Assembly: GCA_012797575.1 (NCBI GenBank) | Contig: JAAZOW010000311.1 | Coordinates: 1 to 11,347, forward strand | DNA length: 11,347 nt | DNA from: Methanomicrobiales archaeon | GTDB taxonomy: Archaea; Halobacteriota; Methanomicrobia; Methanomicrobiales; Methanoculleaceae | Direction: 5' to 3' | Shown: positions 6,589 to 11,347 of the stretch, in pieces | Layout: each line of letters starts with the position of its first letter | Numbering within the stretch: the first letter of the stretch is position 1 | Notes under the pieces: generated by a model | What the model saw: only the letters and a program-made list of their open reading frames with translations | Told to the model about the DNA's origin: nothing | Databases searched by the model: none | Translations under genes and position numbers: made by a program

Positions 6589-6812
6589 GTTTATGTAAGG
6601 TGTTTCCGTATTCCTGCCACTCCGGGATCGCGAGATCCAGGGGATCGGTTCGAGGCAGGCGCCATTCCTCGCTGGAAGGTGCGAAGATACTCTCGCCAGG
6701 CCCCGGGACGGTGAGCTGCCACGACGCGCTCATCGGCGCATGGCAGGTACGGAAAATACCCGTTTCTCATCGACACCTATCGAGCTGGCACCGCGTAGCG
6801 TGTTTCTTATTT
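6589..6812 (+). ncRNA. Possible structured noncoding RNA in the ClC / nucleotidyltransferase gap
   Basis: This gap has no credible ORF but several clean inverted repeats in a row. They are GGATC-GCGA-GATCC (6625-6638, a stem with a GNRA-type tetraloop), CGAGG/CCTCG (6651-6655, 6667-6671), and CTGCCA/TGGCAG (6716-6721, 6741-6746) enclosing GCGC/GCGC (6726-6729, 6736-6739). A TATA-like TTTATGTAA at 6590-6598 would start a rightward transcript near 6620, and a T-rich stretch (6801-6812) could end it. I recognise no RNA family. GC-rich DNA produces short stems by chance, so this is speculative. Confidence 0.25.
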
Positions 6813-6827
6813 CAACCAGCGATCGAT

Positions 6828-6890
6828 GCGAGAGATCCCTGCTGATTCTCGCCCAATAAGGTTAAATCAATATGGATACAACGGAGTGGC
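6828..6890 (+). promoter_or_regulatory. Promoter of the nucleotidyltransferase gene with upstream dyad
   Basis: A TATA-like TTAAATC (6862-6868) lies about 26 nt before ATG 6891. Just upstream is a dyad, GCGAGA (6828-6833) and TCTCGC (6847-6852), which could be an operator or a factor-binding site. GGAG (6883-6886) lies only 4 nt from the ATG, close for a working Shine-Dalgarno, so a leaderless mRNA is the likelier mode. Confidence 0.45.
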
Positions 6891-8069
6891 ATGAAGGTGT
6901 GCATAATGTGCGGAGGGGAGGGCACACGGCTCCGCCCCCTCACATTCGGGCGTCCTAAACCCTGTATTCCGATCGTCAACAAACCCTCAATCCAGCACCT
7001 GGTCTCACACCTCTCCAACCTCGGGTTCCACGATGTGGTGATCACGCTTGGCTACATGAGCGATGCGATCGAAAGAGCGCTCGGTGACGGGTCACTCTTT
7101 GGTGTCGACGTCACCTATGTCCATGAAGAGACGAAGCTCGGGACGGCGGGGAGCGTCAAAAACGCCCAAAAATACCTCGAAGAGCAGCCATTCCTCGTTG
7201 TCGGTGGTGATCACGTGGTAGACCTGAACCTGCTTGAGTTCTACCGCGAACACCTCATCAACAACTCGATCACCACCATCGGGCTCATCAGCATCGACGA
7301 TCCCACCGAGTACGGCATCGCCGAGATCGATGCGAGCTACCAGATCAAGCGGTTCAAGGAAAAACCGAGTCCGGGTGAGATCTTCTCAAACCTCGCGAGC
7401 ACCGGGATGTACGTCTGCAACCCGGAGATCTTCGATCACATCCCGTCTGGAGAGAAGTTCGACTTTGCCAGGAACCTCTTTCCCCAGCTGATGGAGGAGG
7501 GATATGTACTGAAGGCCTGGCTCGCCCGTGGCAACTGGTCCGACGTCGGGAGCCCCCGGTCGCTCCGGGAGGCGGAGCGGTGGAAACTCCAGGACATTCA
7601 ATTCACCAACATCTCCGGTGACCTCTACATCAAGGGTGCCCGCATCATGGGCCCTGCCCAGATCGGGAGTTATGTCTCAGTTGCCGCACACTCCCGGGTG
7701 ATCGGACCGATCTCGATAGGTGCCGGGACGATCATCGAGGAGAATGTCATCATTGGGCCCTATACCAGCATCGGCGAGGGGTGCATCATCAAGAGCAACG
7801 CCAAGATCTTCTCCTCATCCATCTACAACCGGGTGGTGATCGGCAGGGACAGCACCATCAGCGGTAGTATCATCGATAACGATACGCTCATCGGCAGTGG
7901 ATGCAATATCGAGCACGATACGGTCATCGGCCCGCATGTGGTACTAAAAGACGATGTGGTCGTCCACTCAGGGATACGGGTCTGGCCCAAAGTCATCATC
8001 CCGGAGGGAACGGTGGTAAAGGAACATACCCTCAACGAGGCGTACGACCTCCGGATTGAAGGATCATAG
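6891..8069 (+). CDS. NDP-sugar pyrophosphorylase (sugar-1-phosphate nucleotidyltransferase) with beta-helix tail
   Basis: Transfers a nucleotide to a sugar-1-phosphate, releasing pyrophosphate and making an activated sugar for surface or protein glycosylation. The 392-residue protein starts with the Rossmann-like nucleotidyltransferase fold: GGEGTRLRPLT (8-18), GRPKP with catalytic-type Lys23, GTAGSV (84-89), GGDHVVD (105-111) with metal-binding Asp107, FKEKP (155-159), STGMYV (170-175) and NWSDVG (215-220) with a second metal Asp218. From about 245 to 380, isoleucine-rich hexapeptide repeats (IGPISIGAGTIIEENVIIGP and more) form a left-handed beta-helix. This layout fits mannose-1-phosphate guanylyltransferase-like or GlmU/glucose-1-phosphate thymidylyltransferase-like archaeal enzymes; the substrate cannot be decided from sequence. 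It converges with the CBS-DGHHR gene, 55 bp from stop to stop. Confidence 0.88.
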   Translation: MKVCIMCGGEGTRLRPLTFGRPKPCIPIVNKPSIQHLVSHLSNLGFHDVVITLGYMSDAIERALGDGSLFGVDVTYVHEETKLGTAGSVKNAQKYLEEQPFLVVGGDHVVDLNLLEFYREHLINNSITTIGLISIDDPTEYGIAEIDASYQIKRFKEKPSPGEIFSNLASTGMYVCNPEIFDHIPSGEKFDFARNLFPQLMEEGYVLKAWLARGNWSDVGSPRSLREAERWKLQDIQFTNISGDLYIKGARIMGPAQIGSYVSVAAHSRVIGPISIGAGTIIEENVIIGPYTSIGEGCIIKSNAKIFSSSIYNRVVIGRDSTISGSIIDNDTLIGSGCNIEHDTVIGPHVVLKDDVVVHSGIRVWPKVIIPEGTVVKEHTLNEAYDLRIEGS

Positions 8070-8124
8070 CAGGGGCTCACGGCATCTGGCCTCCCGGTAT
8101 CCGATCGTGGGCAGCCCGGGAGTG

Positions 8125-8916
8125 CTAACCGTGCCGCACAAGCCGATGCGTCAGCGCAACAAGAGGATGGCGGGCGTAATCGAGGATATGGATATCGTCG
8201 AGCGTGCGGAGGTTCAGCGCCCGTGCCGTCCGCTCCATCCCGAGCTCGATGTTCTCCCGGACCTCGATGATGTAGGCATCGAGGTTCTCGATCCCAAGCC
8301 TTCTGGCCGCTATGGCTCGGTGGTGCCCATCGACCAGGATCCAGCGGCCTGGTCGTCTGACCACGATGAGCGGTTCAGCGAGTCCTTTCTTGATCTCATA
8401 CATCCGTCCCTCCAGTTCGTCTTCGTAGATCTTTGACTGGGTGGGCAGGAGCTCATTGATCGGGACCGATCCCCGCCGTAACGTCGGTTCGATGGTATAG
8501 AGCTTCTTGAGAGATTCGATGAACTTGAAGACCTTCTCGGGCGAGACGTGTTCTATCTGTGACCTGATGACGTCGGCGTTTGATATGATCCCTATAAGCG
8601 TATTATTCTCATCGACGACCGGGAGTTTCTGAATACCAGAGCGGAATATGACACGGGCTGCGTCGTTGATGCTCATATCGGGGTCAGCGACGATGAGGTG
8701 ACGGGACATTACCTGCTCTATTGGTGTTGCCGGATGGGCAAAGAGGAGATCCCGCGCCGAGATGTAGCCTACCACCTCTTTTGAGTTCTCGACAACCGGG
8801 AAACCGTCATGATGCGTTTTTTTAATGGCTTCAATGACGTCCCGGACCGTTCCGTGGGCGTTGACAGTGACGACGTCGTAGGTCATGTAGTCTTTGACCT
8901 TCTTCCTCTCCATCAT
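8125..8916 (-). CDS. CBS pair fused to a ParB/SerK-like DGHHR domain
   Basis: A 263-residue two-part protein, predicted soluble. Residues 5-120 hold two CBS motifs (VKDYMTYDVVTVNAHGTV, DGFPVVENSKEVVGYISARD; then IEQVMSRHLIVADPDMSI, KLPVVDENNTLIGIISNAD), modules that in relatives sense AMP, ADP, ATP or SAM. Residues about 150-220 resemble the ParB/sulfiredoxin-like fold: VPINELLPTQ (151-160), EPLIVVRRPG (181-190) and VDGHHRAIAARRLG (195-208). The DGHHR motif is shared with archaeal ADP-dependent serine kinase SerK and SbnI-type proteins rather than with chromosome-partitioning ParB, which carries GERRxRA. The acidic residue SerK uses near its LPxE motif is not obvious here (LPTQ). It has no ParA neighbour. 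ATG 8916 lies 26 nt after an AATTCAT element; ATG 8913 is equally possible. Activity is unknown. Confidence 0.82.
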   Translation of the reverse strand: MMERKKVKDYMTYDVVTVNAHGTVRDVIEAIKKTHHDGFPVVENSKEVVGYISARDLLFAHPATPIEQVMSRHLIVADPDMSINDAARVIFRSGIQKLPVVDENNTLIGIISNADVIRSQIEHVSPEKVFKFIESLKKLYTIEPTLRRGSVPINELLPTQSKIYEDELEGRMYEIKKGLAEPLIVVRRPGRWILVDGHHRAIAARRLGIENLDAYIIEVRENIELGMERTARALNLRTLDDIHILDYARHPLVALTHRLVRHG

Positions 8917-9425
8917 GATAGTGTTACGCTGGTTCGTGATGAATTGTTCGATCGAAATTGGTGGCGCGGTGAGATCCCTGCAGGGCGGTCCAGACGATTG
9001 GTGCCGGATCTGGATTCTTCTCCGATCTTCATAGGGTGCGCCTTCGCCTGATGCTCATAGTCAACGTACATTCGAGAGATCTTCGGGGGTGTGCCCCTCT
9101 GGCTCCTCTAGTGCCACTCTGCCCCGCCCCTTCCCGGGCATCTTTGCGTCATGGAAAGGGACTCAGCCGTGGTGCTGCTCTGGAGCGGGGAGCAGAGTAT
9201 CTGCTACGGGTGAGGGGGAGGCCTCGCAAAGCCAGGCTACTACCCTCATTCCGTGTGATTGTTGGCGACTGCACCTCACACATCAAAACTTTTGAAGATA
9301 CGGTGACATGACGCACTACCTGTCGAGGAGATCATCCCGGAACTGTGGTGCCTGGTGCGCAATTGAGTCGGAGATGGCGGGAATCGCCGACCCATCGGAT
9401 CAGGAGCGATTCCCGCAAGGAAAGG
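8917..9425. other. Roughly 500-bp spacer with inverted repeats, no firm gene
   Basis: The left end holds the CBS-DGHHR promoter region: AATTCAT on the minus strand (8939-8945) with the 10-bp palindrome TTCGATCGAA (8947-8956) immediately upstream. Further on are the palindrome CCCTGCAGGG (8976-8985), CCAGA/TCTGG (8990-8994, 9009-9013), GGGG-TGTG-CCCC (9086-9097), CTGCTC/GAGCAG (9175-9180, 9190-9195), and the AT-rich dyad TCAAAA-C-TTTTGA (9283-9295). Open frames in 9036-9311 lack any recognisable pattern. A 42-codon frame at 9308-9436 is noted separately. Confidence 0.45.
9377..9416 (-). terminator. Strong hairpin just after the hsp20 stop
   Basis: GCGGGAATCGC (9377-9387) and GCGATTCCCGC (9406-9416) form a perfect 11-bp inverted repeat with an 18-nt loop. 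It starts 9 bp past the hsp20 stop in the direction of transcription. No T-tract follows, so it may mark or protect the mRNA 3' end rather than terminate by itself. Confidence 0.5.
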
Positions 9426-9896
9426 TTACTCTATAGGGATTACCGTCCCGGTCTCAACCGGAGCTTTCTTCAACCGGACCTCGAGAACACCGTTCTTAAA
9501 CGAAGCGGTGGCGCCCTCCTCGATCACCTCGACAGGAAGCATCACTGTACGGCTCATATGACCGTAGATGCGCTCCCGCATGAAGAAATCCGTGGCTTCT
9601 TCCGTGGTCTCCTCTGCCCTCCGGCTTGCGATCTCCAGATGCTGTGGATCGAGGAGCCTGGCAACGACATCCTCTTTCTCGGCTCCGGGGAGGTCGGCAA
9701 CGACGATCACCTCATCTTCGTGCTCCCGGACATCCACACGGAGGTCCCGGGTCACCGGGACAACCCGTCCTCTGATCTCTTCGCCTCGTGTACCGATTCC
9801 CCCGAGCAGGGATTGGAACCTGCTCTCCATCTCGGCCATGAGGTCATCGAAATCCTGCCATCTCGTTCGGTATGGCCCCCGTTCAATTCTTGCCAT
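9426..9896 (-). CDS. Small heat shock protein Hsp20 (alpha-crystallin family)
   Basis: ATP-independent holdase chaperone that forms large cytoplasmic oligomers and keeps unfolding proteins soluble. The 156-residue protein has an N-terminal arm (1-50: MARIERGPYR, then an amphipathic DFDDLMAEMESRFQSLL). The alpha-crystallin domain runs about 51-145: LRVDVREHEDEVIVVADLPG (52-71), RTVMLPVEV (116-124), and the signature ASFKNGVLEVRLKK (131-144). The C-terminal tail ends in the oligomer-locking IxI motif (IPI, 153-155). Length is normal. The ATG at 9896 is preceded by AGGAG at 9908-9904 with 7-nt spacing, unusual among the mostly leaderless genes here. The TATA box lies about 77 nt upstream, leaving a leader of roughly 50 nt. 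The gene stands alone. Confidence 0.95.
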   Translation of the reverse strand: MARIERGPYRTRWQDFDDLMAEMESRFQSLLGGIGTRGEEIRGRVVPVTRDLRVDVREHEDEVIVVADLPGAEKEDVVARLLDPQHLEIASRRAEETTEEATDFFMRERIYGHMSRTVMLPVEVIEEGATASFKNGVLEVRLKKAPVETGTVIPIE

Positions 9897-9977
9897 CTTT
9901 ATGCTCCTATCGTATGGATAGCCCCAGAGCGATCTGGACGCTGAGGCTAACGTTAAGGTAGGGTTTTAGATATATAA
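9897..9977 (-). promoter_or_regulatory. hsp20 promoter and leader able to mask its Shine-Dalgarno site
   Basis: On the minus strand the TATA box TTATATATC (9977-9969) predicts a start near 9946 and a leader of about 50 nt. In that leader CUAUC (9921-9917) pairs with GAUAG (9911-9907) around a 5-nt loop. Below a 5-nt bulge, GCUC (9930-9927) pairs with GAGC (9906-9903). Together these cover the whole AGGAG (9908-9904). A separate upstream stem is possible: CCAGA/UCUGG with loop UCGC, supported by AGCC/GGCU. It uses some of the same bases, so the two folds compete. The pairing is seen in sequence; a thermosensor role is inference. Confidence 0.45.
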
Positions 9978-10112
9978 GTATTGTTTTTAGGGCATCGGCG
10001 AGCTCTGATACTGTTGCGGCAATACCCAAAGGATCTGGAGTGATCCTTTGCCGATAGCTCGACCACCATCATCGCATCCTGCGCCAGCCAGACACACCTC
10101 ATACGACAGCAT

Positions 10113-10146
10113 CATTTTATTTTACCAGAGGGCGACTGTACTCCAG
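10113..10146 (+). promoter_or_regulatory. TATA box of the FKBP-like gene
   Basis: TTTTATTTTA at 10115-10124 is an AT-rich box centred about 28 nt before ATG 10147. No Shine-Dalgarno precedes that ATG. This supports 10147 as a leaderless start over an upstream in-frame ATG at 10048, whose extra 33 residues would be encoded across the promoter. Confidence 0.6.
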
Positions 10147-10845
10147 ATGAAGAGGACTCGACAGAAAGACTCGAAGGATGATGACAAGGCCTGGATGAAG
10201 TGGGCTTACGCAGGAATTGCCCTGCTCATTGCGGTGGCCATGGTGGGCTCCTACATCGCCCCGGTCTTCAACAGGGGTCAGGCCGCCCAGGCCGGGAATA
10301 TCGTGGTGATCGGCTACACCATCCGAGATGAGGCTGGCCGTCCCCTCATAACAACCGACCAGAACCTCATGGAGAGAGAGTACCAGAGAGGGAACATCGT
10401 CCTCCTATCCGGCGGCCTGGAGATCCCGGTCGGCGCACAGGTTTCAGGCGAGAACATCACCGTCATACCGGTCCTGCACCCCAATATCGGGGAATTCTCT
10501 GGCTTTTCCCTCCTCGGCTTTGAGAGAAACGCCATCTCCGAACGGTTGGTTGGGATGCGGCCGGGGGAGATGAAGACCGTCAGCTTCTCCTACGGAGAGA
10601 ATAAGCTCGAGGAGAACCTGAATAAAGAGGATGCAGATGGCCTTGGCCTGAACATGACCGAGTGGAGCGTGGGCGATCTGGTCCCGCTTGGGCTGACCTC
10701 GTCCCCAGACATCCCCATAGGCAACGAGACCGCCCCGGCACCGGCGCTACGGTTTGGGAAAGTCACCGCCAAATCCCCGGACTCGATGGCCATCACCTAC
10801 CGCTACGGCAGCGCTGAGGTCATGCTCTACAATATAATCGGATGA
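10147..10845 (+). CDS. Membrane-anchored FKBP-like (peptidyl-prolyl isomerase-type) protein
   Basis: A 232-residue protein, probably anchored in the membrane and facing outward. A charged cytoplasmic head (MKRTRQKDSKDDDK, 1-14) precedes one membrane helix (about 18-41, WAYAGIALLIAVAMVGSYIA). The outer domain begins like FKBP: IVVIGYTIRDEAGRPLITT (52-70) matches the Y-x-G-x-(d)G-x-x-(f)-T strand-turn pattern. LVGMRPGEMKTVSFSYG (134-150) matches the FKBP helix and GMxxGExxxVxxxxxxxYG. A SlyD-like flap could follow it (ENKLEENLNKEDADG). Key FKBP active-site aromatics are not clearly kept, so it may bind rather than isomerise. N-glycosylation sequons occur at Asn103, Asn169 and Asn193, all in the outer part. 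The relation to FKBP is inferred by eye; hypothetical membrane protein is the fallback. Confidence 0.65.
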   Translation: MKRTRQKDSKDDDKAWMKWAYAGIALLIAVAMVGSYIAPVFNRGQAAQAGNIVVIGYTIRDEAGRPLITTDQNLMEREYQRGNIVLLSGGLEIPVGAQVSGENITVIPVLHPNIGEFSGFSLLGFERNAISERLVGMRPGEMKTVSFSYGENKLEENLNKEDADGLGLNMTEWSVGDLVPLGLTSSPDIPIGNETAPAPALRFGKVTAKSPDSMAITYRYGSAEVMLYNIIG

Positions 10846-10860
10846 TGATGTACCAATGGG

Positions 10861-10882
10861 TTTTTTATAGTCGCATCGCCCC
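10861..10882 (+). promoter_or_regulatory. TATA-like box (and T-tract) before the thioredoxin-like gene
   Basis: TTTTTTATAG (10861-10870) lies 16 bp after the FKBP-like stop. It may both end the upstream transcript (six T residues) and serve as TATA box. Transcription about 25-27 nt downstream would begin near 10888-10892, which fits the second ATG (10892) better than the first (10883). Confidence 0.45.
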
Positions 10883-11158
10883 ATGGCATATATGACGGTG
10901 AAGGTGATAAGTTTCTTCCAGGAGGGGTGCATGGGATGCAAGGAACAGGCCCTGATCCTCACGGAAGTAGAAAAAGACCTTGGAATCGAGATCGAGGTGA
11001 TCGATGCCGTGAAGAACCCGCAGTACATCAAGGAGCACAGGCTCCGGGTGACTCCCACGACCCTCATCATCGAGGATGGCGATGTCAGGGAGCGGATGGA
11101 GGGGTTCGTCCACCGCGAAGACCTCGAGGCCGCTATCCGCCGGAACCTGCCCGGATAG
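10883..11158 (+). CDS. Thioredoxin-like redox protein (CMGC active site)
   Basis: Small thiol-disulfide oxidoreductase of 91 residues, cytoplasmic (no signal or membrane segment). A beta-strand (VKVISFF, 6-12) leads to the CMGC active site (Cys16, Cys19). Helix and strand follow (IEIEVIDAV, 35-43), then VTPTTLI (57-63) with the cis-proline Pro58 opposite the active site, and a last strand-turn GDVRERMEGFV (66-76). It is shorter than classical thioredoxin, like the compact archaeal glutaredoxin/thioredoxin-like proteins. The start may instead be ATG 10892, which drops three residues and better fits the TATA spacing. Partners are unknown. The RNR in this window ends in a Cys pair that needs such a reductant, but the two genes are 8 kb apart. 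Confidence 0.88.
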   Translation: MAYMTVKVISFFQEGCMGCKEQALILTEVEKDLGIEIEVIDAVKNPQYIKEHRLRVTPTTLIIEDGDVRERMEGFVHREDLEAAIRRNLPG

Positions 11159-11347
11159 CCCGGGCTCCCCGGTTCCCTCTTCTGTGATGTCAGGGGTGCG
11201 ACGCAAAACCCCATGAACACCGATATACCCTGCGGTGAGGCCAGATCCTGCCCATCGCATCCGGAGATCTTCCCCTCTACCTCCAGGGAGACGGGGAGGC
11301 ATTGCCCGAACGGTTGCCGGGGAGCCGAACCAGCATCCCGCTCCCCC
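11159..11347. other. Right-edge region, no firm gene
   Basis: After the thioredoxin-like stop I find no recognisable gene. A plus-strand frame opens at ATG 11214 and stays open to the edge (44 codons, four cysteines, including CPNGC) but matches nothing I know. Minus-strand frames here are mirrors of the thioredoxin-like gene or very short tails. Confidence 0.3.

Noticed and set aside
6633..6660. GGTTCGA resembling a tRNA T-loop
   Set aside because: The flanking bases do not form a T-stem and no anticodon or acceptor arm can be drawn around it.
8125..8916. Chromosome-partition ParB
   Set aside because: There is no helix-turn-helix region after the ParB-like domain, no ParA neighbour, and the motif is DGHHR rather than GERRxRA.
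9036..9311. Plus-strand frames of 91 and 68 codons in the spacer before hsp20
   Set aside because: Composition is that of GC-driven noncoding sequence (Arg, Pro, Leu, Ala rich), with no Shine-Dalgarno, convincing promoter or motif.
10747..11302. Minus-strand frames covering the thioredoxin-like gene
   Set aside because: They mirror the plus-strand gene, whose CMGC and cis-proline motifs are clear.

Overview
The window reads as a piece of GC-rich euryarchaeal chromosome, most likely from a methanogen of the Methanomicrobiales (Methanoculleus-like; the genus is a guess). The archaeal assignment rests on an archaeal-type translation initiation factor aIF1, an AdoCbl-dependent ribonucleotide reductase beside a cobyric acid synthase of the cobamide pathway, and TATA-like boxes placed about 26-32 nt upstream of most start codons. 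I see no transposase, integrase, CRISPR array, tRNA or rRNA. It looks like ordinary, compact core and conserved-accessory chromosome rather than a mobile island.

Layout from the left. A minus-strand cobyric acid synthase (cobQ/cbiP) runs off the left edge. It is divergent, across a 58-bp gap, from a plus-strand class II ribonucleotide reductase, and aIF1 follows with its own TATA box. A roughly 380-bp spacer holds a T-tract terminator and the leader of a small ribbon-helix-helix plus coiled-coil protein. Convergent with that gene is a minus-strand pair: a CxxCxxCC (YkgJ-type) metal-binding protein, and a small overlapping four-cysteine zinc-ribbon-like gene that is easy to miss. A ClC chloride channel/transporter with a C-terminal CBS pair comes next on the minus strand. 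A hairpin-rich divergent gap separates it from a plus-strand nucleotidyltransferase with a left-handed beta-helix tail. That gene converges on a minus-strand protein joining a CBS pair to a ParB/SerK-like DGHHR domain. After a roughly 500-bp spacer with little coding signal comes a minus-strand Hsp20 whose mRNA leader could fold over its Shine-Dalgarno site. The right end holds a membrane-anchored FKBP-like protein and a small thioredoxin-like CMGC protein, both on the plus strand.

How the genes relate. The clearest functional pair is cobQ and the B12-dependent reductase: one makes part of the cofactor the other consumes, and both appear to share one central AT-rich promoter element. Two separate proteins carry adenylate-type CBS sensor pairs. 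Most genes look leaderless. The two exceptions, the RHH gene and hsp20, have leaders with Shine-Dalgarno sites and are the best candidates for post-transcriptional control. No obviously new multi-gene defence or mobile system is present. The most interesting candidates are the hsp20 leader fold, the CBS-DGHHR fusion, the coupled zinc-ribbon gene and the structured gap at 6600-6850.
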